A model generated the notes under the pieces. That model saw nothing but the letters and a program-made list of their open reading frames with translations. It was not told where the DNA came from and ran no database searches. Of a stretch of 64,000 nucleotides of DNA, positions 33,429-45,136 are shown one piece after another (within the stretch, counting starts at the first letter, position 1; each line of letters begins with the position of its first letter). A program made the translations under genes and the position numbers. The DNA lies in the NCBI GenBank assembly GCA_902651635.1, contig CACRSC010000001.1, positions 252,733 to 316,732 of the forward strand, in the 5' to 3' direction. Origin of the DNA: Mastigamoeba balamuthi. Its lineage: Eukaryota; Evosea; Mastigamoebida; Mastigamoebidae.

Positions 33429-33621
33429 AGACCACCCAACTTGTTGTGGGGTCAGTTCCTTTTTTATTGCCACCTTGTTCCATCCGTCCGCTGCGGCTCC
33501 TACGTTATTGCAAAACACGTCCTGACAAGTCTCTGTTCCCTCCTGTACACAATGCAACTTCTCTTTCTTCCCTGGGTTGTCTGACGGGAGCGTTCTCCGG
33601 TGTCCCTTCTGCCGTGAGGGT

Positions 33622-36600
33622 TTACCTCAGTCGCGGTGGAGGAGCAAGACCAACTGGGGCAACAGTCCTGCGAACGCCGCGGGGGGCCCTCAGAGGCGGG
33701 AGGCCTTGGTCTCCCATGCTGCCAGCAGAGAGCGGCGGCATTGGCAGATTTGCAGCCAGAATAGGGATCCCGCTGTGAGGGGCAGACATGCGGGACTGCT
33801 GCTGGGCCTGCGACTGGCCGGCAGCTGCACCAGGCTCGCTCTCCACCGCCCTCAACATCTCGCCGATGAGCTGTGTCATCGGGTGGTCTTCCTCGTCCGC
33901 CCCTGGCACGACCTCGGACGCGAGTTGCCGCAGCGATGCGAGCTTGTCCGACAGCAGCACGCGCAGCTTCTCGGCGTCTCCTGCGGGTGCCTTGCCTATC
34001 GGGCCGGCGCGCACGCTGGCGCCCGCACGCACTGATGCAGCCAGAGTCTGCTCCAGCCGCGTACAGCGCTCGCGGACGCGCGTGAGCTCCTGTGATTGCT
34101 CCTGATACTGTGTCGATGATTTCTGGAGCCTCTCGCGCAGAACGTGTGCGTCCTCCTGCAGCGTCGTGAGCTGCTGGGGCAGCGTGGCGTTCTGGGCCTT
34201 GACGCGGGCGCACTCCTGCCACAACATCTCGTTCTCCTTGCGCAGGCGGCGTATCTCGTTGGCCTTCTCCAGCAGCTTGTTGCGGAGACGGCGCTCCTTG
34301 TCCGTATCTGTGGCGTCGTACAGCCGCGTCCCGCGTGACACCACTCTGTTGTGCTCCCACTTGCGGTCGTCACCCCTGCCTTCGTCGTCGGACTTCGGTC
34401 GGTCGCTGTCCTCGTCCCTCGGCGTCTGCTGGGGCGTGGGCGCATCCGACGGCGGCTCTCTCTCGAAGGCGTCGAGAGGTATCGGTATAGGCCCTACTCT
34501 GACCTTCGGAATTCCTGTCTCTGCCGTCTGGCAGGGACGCTTGTGGGGGTACAGGTGTTCGTGGAGGTGCTTGGCCAGTGGACTATCGGGCGGCGGCCTC
34601 CGTGGCACGGGAATGCGAGACGGAGAGCTCTTCGGCGACATGAGGCTGAGTCCGCTTGAAGAAGGGGATCTCGCTGCTATAGAGCCGGGTGGCGGCACGG
34701 CCTGCGAGGCATCGCGTCCCTGTTGGCCCCGCTTTTGTACCGTCGCGAACTGGTCTGACTGCATTGGCGCGCCGTCAGCAACCAAGACCTCGTCGATGAG
34801 CTCCTCGACGATGGTGTTCGCACTGAGCTCCCTGCTAAAGCAGATTGGAGTTCCGACCACGCACAGATCAATCGGGGCGCCTATGACAAGCGCCGAGTTG
34901 TCCGCTGGTGCGGCCTCTTCTGCTGCCCCTTTCTCGAGATCGCCGCTGTCCTCCCTTTCCGTCTTGACTACTTCTGCCTCCTTCTCGGCGAGCAGCTTCT
35001 CAGTGACCTGTTGCGCCAGGTTTTCCTCGACCTGGGGCTGCGCGTTCCTCTCTCGTGAGCGCACTGATGGTGGCTTCTCTCTTTTCTGTTGGCGTTGCGA
35101 CGCCGGCTTCTCCACTTTGGGCGCCACGACGGTCTGCTCAACCGCAGCTTTCTCTGAGCGCACAGTGCTTGGAGCCGACTCCGTTTTCTCGGGAATACGC
35201 GACGAAGCAGGTGCGGCCTCCGCTATCGGAGGCGCCGAGTGCTTGCTTGTGGCGTCGGCTGTCGGGGGTGCGGAGTGCTGGTCGTTGTCCCCGTTTGTCG
35301 TAGAGGCAGTTGACGGTGGCTCCAGATCATCTGGGTGGAATGGCGATGGTCTACGCAGAGAGATGGCGCTCTTCTCGCGCGGGCCTTCGTTATCAAGCAG
35401 GCGCTTGCGAGCTGTGCACGCGCCCTTCTCGTCGATCACATCCACAGCCGGCGAGAACCTGAGACGTGACTGCGAACGCAGGAATCCCTTAAGTTGACCC
35501 GACGAGCTCTTTCGCGTCGATGGCAGGGCCGCGTCGACGACAACTTCTTGCGACTGTGACTTGAGCAGAGGCGGCCCTTCAGCTTCGTCGAACACCTCGT
35601 CCGTGGCTTCCTGGACAGCTGCTTGCTCCCCCTGTGTATCAAGGTCCGCGGGAGGTGCCTCGTCCACAGGCTCTTCCGCTGCGGCCTCTGCAATGGCCTC
35701 GACGGAAGGCTGCTGTGCTGCCGGAAGCTCCTCGGCTGTGGGCTCCTCCGGTATGTCCTCGGGAGTGGGCTCGTTTACAGGGACTGCAGTGACTTCCGCT
35801 GCTAGCTCCTCTTGTGCGAACTCCACGGCCGCTGTGTCCTCGACCTGCTGCGCCTGGCTCCGTGGTCTCGACTGGGAGAGTACCTGTGCAGCAGGCGTGG
35901 CTCTGCGGCTACTCCGAGGTGTGGCCTTTTTCTCTGGAGTCTTCGGAGGCGCACGTGAACTCGTTGAGGCAGCCGAGTCGGACCTCTTTCTTCCGGAGGA
36001 CCGCGGAATGCTCGACGGCGTCTTCTCTCTCGTGTCCTGGCTTCGTGACCTCGTCCTCTGCGAAGACAGTGGTGGTGGAAGCTCCGGCGGCGGCTTCTTC
36101 TGCGGCGACCTGGGGGCGCTGGGTACTCGTGAAGCCTCGAGTTTTTGCACTGTGCTTGCCGGCCTGCTGGCCTGCTGGGTCGTGGAAGGAGGAATTTGGC
36201 TCTGTGTAGCCGGCCTCGGACGCGAGGACGCGATTCTCTGGGACAGGCGTGCACTGAGCTTGACAATCTCCGCGCCGCCGTTTACACCCACGTCACCGCT
36301 CGAGAGAGAAGACCTGTGGCGCGACTGCCTGAGCAGCGGTTCCTCCGGGGCGATGTCGCGTTCGTGGTGCTCCTCGCAGGACATAGACATGCTCGACCGC
36401 TTCGACTTCTGCAGCTCGCTGTCCGAGCGCACCGACGTGGGCATGATGTCCTCCTCGAGGTCCTCCTCTGGGACGCCGTCGACGACGAACACGGACTCTG
36501 TCGGCATGTCGCCGGCACTTGTCGTGCCGGCAGATGCAACCGCTATCCTGCTCGAGTCCATCCTGCCGTCCTCGTCGCCCTCCTGCGAGCCTTCAAGCCC

Positions 36601-37499
36601 CTTGCTGCCCTGAATTGATCCTGTCTGGGGTGCGACTGGCGCGCTCGATGGCTTTCCCAGCCCCTCTTGGGTGTCCTCTGGCGGAGCGTCCTCCACGACC
36701 TCTGAAGGCCTGGCGGGCGCTTCTTCTGCGGCCTCCTCCTGGTCTCCGTCGTCGCCTTTGAATTGCTCCTGCTCTGCGTCGTTGGGCTGCTCCAGCTGCT
36801 CTTGGCCAGCCTCCTCGGTGCTGTCCTGGTTCGTCGCGGCTTCCTCTGATGACGCTTGCTCCGGCCTGGCGCACTCGTCTGCGGCGTCGGGCCTTGAATC
36901 GTCCTCAGCGACGTCCTCTTCGTCGAACCCCTCCTCCTCGTACTTGTCCGCCTCGTCCTCGGACGTGACCACTCGGAACGCCGCCGTCACTTGCACGTCC
37001 GCCGACGCTGCGAGGCCCGCTTGGTCGACCTCTGCGGTGTCGTCGTCCTCGAGGTCCGGGGGCACCGACCTCATGGGCGTCGCCGGCATCGACGACCTCG
37101 CGCTCCTCCGCAAGTGCACGTTGGATGGCGGCTTGCTGCTCCCGATCAGCGTCGTCATGAGCGGCGGCCGTTGGCGCGCCAGCGGCCCCTCGTTGGCGGC
37201 CTTGAGGCTGTCGCGCAGCACGTGGCCCCGGTAGACCGCCTGTATCCGCGTCGCCGCCTCCTGCTGGAGCTCGCTCTCGTCGCCCTCCGCGGTGTTGCTC
37301 TTGGCGGGCGCGTCCTCGGGGAAGGGGGAGTCCGATTGGCCTGCGCGGGCGGGTGACGTTGGGGAACGTGGAAATAAGAGAGCGTGGGTGGGTTACCGAG
37401 AAGGCCGCCCTCCTCGAGCGGAACGGACTCGTCCTGGGAGCTGGGGACGCCAGTGCAACCGTCGTACATGTCCTCTACGTCGAGCACCTCGCCCGCCAT
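33622..37499 (-). CDS. Large acidic protein with IQ motif and C-terminal coiled coil
   Basis: Exons 37499-37397 and 37340-33622 (56-nt intron GTAACC...GCGCAG, phase 1) give 1273 residues. An N-terminal IQ motif is formed just after the splice (ATRIQAVYRGHVLRDSL), a calmodulin or light-chain site. The middle 850 residues are low-complexity, Glu/Ala/Pro/Ser-rich, with repeated RSS/SSR and EEPxxE words, probably disordered. The last 200 residues hold a coiled coil (ERRLRNKLLEKANEIRRLRK, then VLRERLQKSS, then ELTRVRERCTRLEQTL). No enzyme domain seen. Could link calmodulin to the cytoskeleton or centrosome; function unknown. Confidence 0.7.
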
Positions 37500-37719
37500 T
37501 CGTGGGTCGTGCGGGTGCGCCTATATTTGGTCCCCCGATTGAAAAATCAAGCCCTTGGTTAAATATCTGAAAAAGCGGGTGTCCCTTCCTTTGCGAAGAG
37601 TCGAAATTGTTGATGTCAACGATGACGCGATGTGTCGCGCGGAATAAGTTTTTTTCTGTGTTCCCGGCCCCCCGTTTTTTCTTTTCTCAGAGGTCCGTGC
37701 TCTTTATCCTCCATCGACA

Positions 37720-38320
37720 ATGGGCGGGTGCGTGTCTCTCCCCTCTCTCCCTCGCCTCCTCCCCGCGCCGCCGCGGCCTTGGCTCATGTCTCCCGCAACA
37801 GCCCGAGGGGTATGCATGCGGCGCGCAAGCTGCGCAACACGAGGCGTGTTCAGCGCTGGGCTGACAAGAGCTACAACAAGTCTCACCTCCCCACGAAGTG
37901 GACGAACCCCTTCGCCGGTGCCTCGCACGCCAAGGGCATCGTTGTCGAGAAGATGTGCGCCCGCTCCTCCCCGCCCGTCCTCGGGCCCACCGGCGGCCGC
38001 CCTATACATCGCGATTTGCTGACGCAATTGCTGTGCCGCCCTCTCCCCGCAGCGGTGTCGAGTCGAAGCAGCCTAACTCTGCCGTCCGTAAGTGCGTCCG
38101 CGTCCAGCTGATCAAGAACGGCAAGAAGATCTCGGCCTTCGTCCCCCGCGACGGTTGCCTGAACTTCATCGAGGAGAACGACGAGGTCCTCGTCGCCGGT
38201 TTCGGCCGCAAGGGTCACGCCGTCGGTGATATCCCTGGGATCCGTTTCAAGGTTGTCACCGTCTCGGGCTGCTCGCTGCTGGCCCTCTTCCAGGAGAAGA
38301 AGGAGAAGCCCCGTTCGTAA
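37720..38320 (+). CDS. RPS23: Small ribosomal subunit protein uS12 (RPS23)
   Basis: Exons 37720-37727 (only 8 nt), 37802-37954 and 38053-38320 join in phase to 142 residues. The tiny first exon encodes MG plus two bases. The protein reads [76 protein letters not shown] and ends EKPRS, nearly standard. uS12 lies at the decoding centre and its loop Pro is hydroxylated in other eukaryotes; here the loop is FVPRDGC instead of the usual FVPNDGC. Confidence 0.95.
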
Positions 38321-38628
38321 AGGGCTTTCGGACCTGCCTCCCGAATGGCGCTTTGCGTCGGAGGTCCTGGCTGCAGTGATCGAACTCTGTGCCTCGACCT
38401 CTGGCACTGAGCGGCCATTCCCCAAACCTCGTTGACCCTCGGCGCACCCCCAACAATGATCCCCTAGTCAACCTCCCGTGTGCTACTTTTCTGTCGTGGG
38501 CCTTCGCTGCGATGTTGTTGCCTTCATTTTGTCCCCTGTGCCCTGTTTACATACGGAGACAGTATTGAGCAACAGGCTCGGTGCGTGTAGTTCCACATTT
38601 CAATACGTCCGATCATCGGTTGAGTTCT
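38321..38628. other. Intergenic between convergent genes, no gene seen
   Basis: RPS23 3' region and MFAP1 3' region. T-rich, no clear AATAAA. Confidence 0.5.
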
Positions 38629-40244
38629 CTATTTGTCTTTGTCCGACGTGGGTGCCGAATCAGTCCTCTTCTTCTTAGACGGTCGTTCGAGATCGCTGCA
38701 ACAGTAGGTTAGAAAAATCCGACTTGTCTAAATGTACGCACTCTTTCATGCCGCCCATCTTTCTCGTGTACTTGGACTGAAGCGACGTGCTGGAGGCCCA
38801 CGACGCCTCCTGCTGGAACGTCGTGTCCTGGTCGAGCAAGTGCGTGTACTTGGTCCGCGAGTGCTTGCCGAAGTTCTTGACCTGCAGCACCTTGGGCAGG
38901 TTCTCCTTCTTGACCATCGCGTCCTCGCCCGTGGCGGCGTCCCAGTCCCACTTGCCCGCCTTGCTGATGTCCCACTCGCCGCCGTCCATGAAGAACGCGC
39001 CCCTGTGGTAGTACTTCTGCATAAACTGCCACTTCCTGTGCTCCTTGGGGTCTTCGCTGGCGCCCTCGCCCGACTCGGCAGCGGCCTTGGCCTCCTCCCT
39101 CGCGAGCTCGAGCCTGTCCTTCTGGAACTGCTCGCGCTCGTTCTTCTCGAACCTGATCCGCTCCAGCTCCCTCTCGCGCCACAGGGCGTACTCAGCGGCC
39201 TCGTCCTCGATCTCCGTCGACGGCGGCTCGGGTCCCGAGTCCAGGGCGTCGTTCTTCTCCCTCTCGTCGCCCTCCTTGAGTATCTGTGCCACGAGCAGCT
39301 TCGACTGCTCCTGCCTGATCCGCAGCTGAGCGGGCAAGCGGGCGTGAGGGGCGCATAGACAACACCGAGTGCTTACGCGCTCTTCGTCGGCGGCGATGCT
39401 CTTCAGCTCCTCCTCCTCGATGGCGGCGCGCTCCTTGTCGAGGATCCTCTGCTCCCTGCGGGCCGAAGCAGGTGAGCTGCGCGTCCCCAACAACGCGGGC
39501 GTACTTGGTCACAAACGTGGGCTGGAACTGGGGTTTCACCCACTCCTCTTCCTCCTCCTCTTCCTCGTCCTCGTACTCCTCCTCGTCCACGCTCTCTTCC
39601 TGCTGCTCCTGCTTCACCGCGGCGGGCTCCTCCAGCACCTCGGCCTTGACCGGGACGGTGGCCGCAGCCTCCTCCTGCTCCCGCTTGCGCAGCTTCTCCC
39701 TGATGGCCCGGCGCCGCCTCTCGATCTCCTCGTCGTCCTCCTCGGGCTCTTCGGGCTCCTCGGGCTTGGGGACGGGCTCCTGCTTGACACGCTCCGCCTG
39801 CGCTGGCGCTGCCTCGGTCTCGGTCGAGAGGACCTCCGCTACGTGGCGCTCTCTCCTCCTCCTGATCGCCTCCTCCCGGTCTTCCGGGCCCTCGGTCGCC
39901 GCCTTCTGCAGCCTCTTGAGCCTCTCGTCCTCACTGCACCGGCACACGGCGAGCGTCAGACCACGCGGGTTCACACGGAAAATAGAAGCGAACACGGGGT
40001 GCGACAGCGGCTTCTGCTTCTCCTTGAGGTCGCTGGGCGCGATGCCGAGGGAGAGCTCCGAGAACGCGGTCTCGGTGTCGTCGGAGTCGGCCCACTCGGG
40101 CGCTTTGCCGGGCCAGTAGCGCGCGGGCAGCTTGTTCGCAGCCTCCTCCTCGATCTGTCGCTGCCGCCGCTGGTACTGCAGCATATACAGGTCCGACCCC
40201 AGGACAGGGGCGATCGGAAGCCCGGGCGCCGGCCGTGTTCCCAT
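38629..40244 (-). CDS. MFAP1: MFAP1 homologue, spliceosome-associated protein
   Basis: Four exons (40244-39505, 39455-39377, 39325-38742, 38695-38629) with introns of 49, 51 and 46 nt; phases agree, 489 residues. Family marks: a long acidic/charged coil, then KWQFMQKYYHRGAFFM, then LPKVLQVKNFGKHSRTKYTH and LLDQDTTFQQEASW, and a C-terminal DDLERPSKKKRTD reached through the last short intron. MFAP1 (Spp381-related) belongs to the B complex/tri-snRNP of the spliceosome. The first exon also keeps RYWPGKAPEWADSD, the usual N-terminal block. ATG at 40244 is 98 bp from the divergent phosphoesterase start. Confidence 0.92.
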
Positions 40245-40342
40245 CTCTGCGTTTCACAAAGAGTGCGCGCGCGGCTCTTGGAGAAAGTTCTGCTGCAGGA
40301 TATCCAGAGATAGGAGAATCTGCTGAGATTCACACATCCTCC

Positions 40343-41752
40343 ATGTCCAACAGGCGCAAGCAGGACACGGCGCTCTCGCTCGACGCGTTGCCCCCGGACC
40401 CCGACAGCAGCGAGGACGAGAGCGCAGACGACATCGCGCGCGCCCCCAGCGACATCGAGTCCCCGTCCTCGCTCTGCGCCCCGCGCGTGCACCACAGCCG
40501 CAAGCGCCGCTTCTCGCTCGCCTTCCTGCTGCTCTGCGCCGCGTGGGCGCTCGGTCTCGTCTACGGCGAGCTGCTCAGGATACACTTCGCCGTCCGCTCG
40601 TGCGGCTACGAGCGTGCCGACGGCGCCGTGAGCCGCCTCGTGATGGTCGGCGACCCGCAGCTCATCGACTCGCCGTCTTACGGCTACGCCACGCGCTTCG
40701 AGCTCCTTGGCCGCGCCGCCGCAGCCGTTGCCGACGCCTACGTGCGCCGCGCGTGGTCGAGCGCGGACTCTGTGCTCGCCCCCGACGCGTTCGTCGTGCT
40801 GGGCGACGTGCTGGACGCCGGCAGGGCGCTCAGCGACGCCAGCTTCGCGGCGTCGGCGGCGAGGACCAAGCGCGTCATGCGCAGGGCGAACGGCGGCCGC
40901 GTGCACGTCATCTGCGGCAACCACGACATCGGCTGGAGGATCGACGGGGTCGAGAGGAACGCGAGGAGGTTCTCCAAGGCGTTTGGGGCGCTGCACTGGA
41001 TAGAGCCCATCGCGGGCGACGCGTCTGCGCTCGTCGGCGTGTGCGTGCCGCTGCTCGCGGAGCCCAGCGGGAGCGCGCGAGAAGAGGCCGAGGCGTTCCT
41101 CGAGGTTGCCTCAAGCTACCGCGAGTAGTCCCCATTCGCCTGTGCCTCTGGTCGTCTCACAGTGCGCCACAGAGGCCGTGAGGACAAAAGTGCTGCTGTC
41201 GCACATTCCGCTGTGGAGGCCGCCGGGGACGCCCTGCGGCGCGGGCAGCGTCAACGGGCCCATCACGGCGTACCAGGGCTACTCGTACACCAACATGCTG
41301 CCGAAGAGCATCTCGCAGCGCATTCTCGACGCTGTCCAGCCCACCTACGTCTTCAGTGTATGCTGACCGCCCCGAAGTCAACGCTGTGCTGACCGTGTAC
41401 GATGAAGGGTGACAGCCATGATTGGTGCCAGGTGAACCATACGTACGGCAAGGTGAAGGCGACGGAGTACACGCTGCCAGCCTTCTCGATGACGGGCGGG
41501 CAGGGAAACCCGGGCATGGCACTCGTGACGGTGCACAGGGACGGGAGGCTGTACGTGGCCCACTGCAACCTGCCCAACCACTACTACACATTCGGCGCCT
41601 ATGCTGTGGCAGCGGTGGCGTCCATCCTCCTCTTGTCGAAGTTCGGCGGGGCTCGCCGTAGTCGAAGCAGGGCGGGCGCTGTTTTGGAGATGGTAATCCT
41701 GGCCGTGGCGGGGTTGTGCCTGTACTCCCTGATGGCGTGGTTGGATGCGTGA
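40343..41752 (+). CDS. CDC1/MPPE1(PGAP5)/Ted1-type metallophosphoesterase
   Basis: Exons 40343-41104, 41163-41357 and 41408-41752 (introns 58 and 50 nt) give 433 residues. An N-terminal cytosolic tail and membrane anchor (FSLAFLLLCAAWALGLVYG) precede the fold. Metal motifs: VMVGDPQLID, FVVLGDVLDAG, ICGNHDIG, then TKVLLSHIPLWRPPGTPCG and, across the last splice, VFSGDSHDWCQV. A second membrane helix lies near the end (VILAVAGLCLYSLMAWL). This family removes an ethanolamine-phosphate side group from GPI anchors in the ER or Golgi to allow cargo export. A functional link to the phosphodiesterase-like gene at 14010 is possible only if both act on GPI anchors. Confidence 0.88.
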
Positions 41753-41964
41753 AAATAGCCAAAATTGAGGCCACCAAGTCATCCCACTAACAAGAACACG
41801 CTGTGACAAACATAAATTCGATTGCTCTCGCCTTGGCGAGCTGCGGAAGAGATCGGTTGTTTGAGCAAAACCAACGTCGAACCCATCTTATCTTGACTCG
41901 CTAGATTCTTGTGACGTGGTGATATCTGGCTAAGGACTCTTCCGTGTCTCTCCAGTCCCTGAAG

Positions 41965-44084
41965 ATGGCGGACCAGCAGCAGCAGCCCACCAGCGACCCC
42001 GCACAGCCCACACCCCTTCAGCGCTTTGCCGACCCCCAGGTGCAGCGCTGACGCTCTTCCAACTATCGTCTTTTCGGCAAGCAATCGCTAAATTGCGGTG
42101 TGTGCGTATTTCTAAGCCTCCGAGGCAGGCCGCGCTCGGGCCGATGCCGTCCAGCAGGGCAGCGGTGACAGTCCCGAGGGCCACTCAAATCGCGGCCGGG
42201 GGCGTCTCGTCCTCGCAACCACCGGCACCGGCACTCAGGGCACCACAGCAGCCTGCCCACACGCGATATTTCATCATCAAGTCGTTCAGGTACACCCTCT
42301 GCGGGCACATCAACCAGCACACACGCAGCCGAGGCCGGCACCGCCCCTGTGACTCACCCCATGACCGCGCTCAGCGAGAGGGACGTGGAGGTCTCGAAGG
42401 AGAAGGGCATCTGGGCAACACAGCCGCACAACGAGCAGCGCCTCAACGACGCCTTCACCGTACGCCTGGCTGGTTCATTTTTTGTGGCTGAGGGTGAATG
42501 GATGGGGGTGCCTTTGGGGGTCAACGATGAAACATTTGTGCACTTGCCGGAGCTTGCCAAACTGCACACGGCTTTAAGCAACCAGTGACGAGAGACTTCT
42601 CGATTCTGAGACCCGAGACAGGCCTTCACTGCTTTCAACACTCCCACGCGATTCAGAACTCAGTTTGCCACTCCTCGCACAGTCGGCGTCGGAGGTGGTG
42701 CTGTTCTTTTCGGTCAACGGTTCGGGCAAATTCCAGGGAGCCGCGAAGTGCGCACCCGCCCCTCCGCACCACACTCACGGGGAACCCTGCAGAATGACGT
42801 CGCCTGCCTCTGGCGACTCGAACCCGACCGAGTGGGACAGCAGCAACGGGAACTCCCCTGTTCGATGGGGCAGCATCTTCTCTGTCACTTGGCTCTGCAA
42901 GTACGACCGCCGCGTCTCTTCAGCACATTGGCGGGCTAACAAACACACTCCAATAGGAACGAGCTTCCCTTCGGAGCCACCGCGCACTTGAAGAACCCCC
43001 TCAACATGTACAAGCCGGTCAAGGTCAGCCGCGATGGCCAGGAGGTCACGCCGGAGATCGGCTCCGAGCTGTTTGCCCTGATGACTGGCGCCAAGCAGCC
43101 GCCGTCGCCCTCGCAGTTCGCGTGCCTGCCCGCTCCTCCGCGGATGGCCTACGCCCAGCAGGAGATGCAGGAGAACCAGAACCGCCCCCAGCGCTACACA
43201 TTGCTCCGCCGTCCCGACTCGGCCCCACAGCAACGCCCCCTTTTCGCCCCAACGGTCGGACAGCCCACGGGATTGGCTGCCACCCAGGGACAGCCAGCAA
43301 TAGCTGCTACTCCTGTCTCGCCGAGCGTGCTGCGCCAGATGGGAAGAGGGCCACGGCAGTTCAGCGGCGGCCCTGACCAATCACTGCCTACGCCCACGCC
43401 CGGAAGGGGCTCGCCAAGGTGCGACACTCCAGAGCTCGCTCCTCTCACGCGGCGTAGCATCGGGCTGGATGGAGTTGCCCAGGTCCCTTTGATGTACGTC
43501 AACGCATACGGTCAAGTTATTCCTGATCTCGGGTAGACGCCAATCTGAACACCATCGGCTCATTCTCACTCACCTCTCGTAGAACATACAACCCTGTGCT
43601 CCTGCAGCAGGGCGTCATTCCGTTCTTCCCGCCGCAGCAGAGCAGCCCCGGAGCTCAGTTCGGGAGCAGGTCGAACCCCTCTTCTCCGAAGTCCTCGTCA
43701 CCGGCCGCCCAGACCGACGCCCAGTCGTCAAAACCGCCCGCGTCGCCCTCGGCGTCACCGACTGCGGAGGCGCTGTGCCTGTTCTGTGGTCGGTGCGCAG
43801 CATCGGTGGCTGCGTACCCGTGTATGCACATCGTGAGCTGTGAGGGGTGCTCGCAGCACATCGCCGTCGCTGGGTGCCCCTTCCCGGGGTGCAAGGAGGA
43901 GCAGCAGCAGCGCGTGTTCCAACTACAACAGGCATACCAGCACGCCTCGATGCAGATGCCCGTGGGGCCGCGCCGCGGATCCCCGGTCAATGCCCGCCGC
44001 ACGGGCGCACCCCGGCAGGTTCTGTCGTACACGTACGACGCTGGCGGAGTACTCCAGCAGCAGCGTGACCCCCAGCAAGTGTGA
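41965..44084 (+). CDS. YTHDC1-type m6A reader fused to a C-terminal RING-like finger
   Basis: Seven exons (41965-42039, 42129-42289, 42375-42459, 42683-42747, 42793-42900, 42957-43532, 43583-44084) give 523 residues; every phase agrees and total length is a multiple of three. The YTH domain starts at RYFIIKSF|SERDVEVSKEKG, with cage Trp in GIWATQ, then VVLFFSVNGSGKFQG, a second cage-position Trp in PTEWDSS, then VRWGSIFSVTW, KNELPF, ATAHLKNPLNMYKPVKVSRD: the last block is the YTHDC1 form ([21 protein letters not shown]), not YTHDF. A Gln/Pro-rich linker of some 180 residues follows. Near the end is CLFCGRCAASVAAYPCMHIV, SCEGC and CPFPGC: C-x2-C-x11-C-x-H-x3-C-x2-C-x8-C-x4-C, like MDM2/IAP-type RINGs. 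It would bind m6A RNA; the RING hints at ubiquitin ligation. Confidence 0.85.
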
Positions 44085-44280
44085 GTTTTTGTTCGGACGT
44101 TTCCAAAGTGAAACACCCGGCGCTATGCCCGGATAACAAGCCAAGCCAGCAAGAGACAATCAAAAAGCAGTTCATTTGCCAGCGTTTGTGTAATCCAAAA
44201 ACGGGGGGAGCCAAAAGGAGAGTGGGCACGGGCGTGGCAAACGATACTTAAAGCGCGTTGTAATCGTATAGCGTCGCGTG

Positions 44281-45057
44281 CTAAAAGTCTGTCCCGTCTA
44301 CCACCGACTGGATGCGCACGAAAACGTGCGGGGCGAGTGATGTTATCACCCTCCTCGCCGCACATTGTGCAGCGAAAGTCATGCACGAGCGCAGGTCGAC
44401 CATCTTGAGCGACGGGAGGCGCAGGCACATAGCCGCGAACGCTCCCTCGGTCATCAGGTCGGTTCCGATGTGCACAACTTCGAGATCGCAGTGGCTGGAC
44501 AGGCTCAGCAACGCGGCATCCGTCAGGCCGCAAACGTTGGCCAGGTCGATCTCCACGAGACCCGTCGCCCACCGCGCGACCTGCGTCACTCCGGCGTCGG
44601 ACAGGGCAGCGCCCGGAGCGATAAACTGCCGGAGGCCGCTGATCGTCGGCGCAATGCGCACGACGAAAGCATCGGTCGTTTCCGGCGGCAGCACGAGGCG
44701 CTCGAGGGTCGATCCGGCCTGCGAAATGGCCACGGCGGACTCCGTTCCAAGCGACGTCCCCGAGGCAACCTCGAGCTCCCTGAGGTTTGACAGAAGGCAC
44801 GACAGGCGTCCGAGGTCGGGGACGGGGTGCCTCCAGACCTTCAGCTCGCTGAAACGAAACTGCGACGTAGCGATCTGCCACAGGTCCGAGTGCAGCACGG
44901 ACGCTGAGGCAGCGTCGGCCAAGTCCCTCTCCGACACCAGCTCCGGCAGCCACGAGACGTGCCTCCACCGCCTGCAGACCACAGGAGCAGTCCGGCACAA
45001 GTCCTTCGTGGGCAGCCACGAGAAAACGGCCGACAAGAGCCCATCCGTAAGCCCCAT
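44281..45057 (-). CDS. F-box protein with leucine-rich repeats
   Basis: A single exon of 258 residues. An F-box opens the protein (LLSAVFSWLPTKDLCRTAPV then CRRWRHVSW), binding Skp1 in SCF ubiquitin ligases. The rest has irregular LRRs of the cysteine-containing type (NLRELEVASG, LVEIDLANVCGLTDAALLSL, LEVVHIGT, LKMVDLRSC). The LRRs would pick a substrate. The ATG at 45057 is directly before the F-box. It lies 79 bp downstream of the zinc-ribbon gene on the same strand. Confidence 0.8.
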   Translation of the reverse strand: MGLTDGLLSAVFSWLPTKDLCRTAPVVCRRWRHVSWLPELVSERDLADAASASVLHSDLWQIATSQFRFSELKVWRHPVPDLGRLSCLLSNLRELEVASGTSLGTESAVAISQAGSTLERLVLPPETTDAFVVRIAPTISGLRQFIAPGAALSDAGVTQVARWATGLVEIDLANVCGLTDAALLSLSSHCDLEVVHIGTDLMTEGAFAAMCLRLPSLKMVDLRSCMTFAAQCAARRVITSLAPHVFVRIQSVVDGTDF

Positions 45058-45136
45058 CGTGTAGTCGATGTCACCCGAGTATGAGCACGTGTGCCCTGCG
45101 TGTATTTAGACGTGACCCCCAACACAAGCGGCGGTC

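Noticed and set aside
39960-40010. Intron in the first MFAP1 exon around FASIFRVNPRG
   Set aside because: The frame runs through without a stop and I could not find donor and acceptor with matching phase, so it is left as coding though the segment looks poorly conserved.
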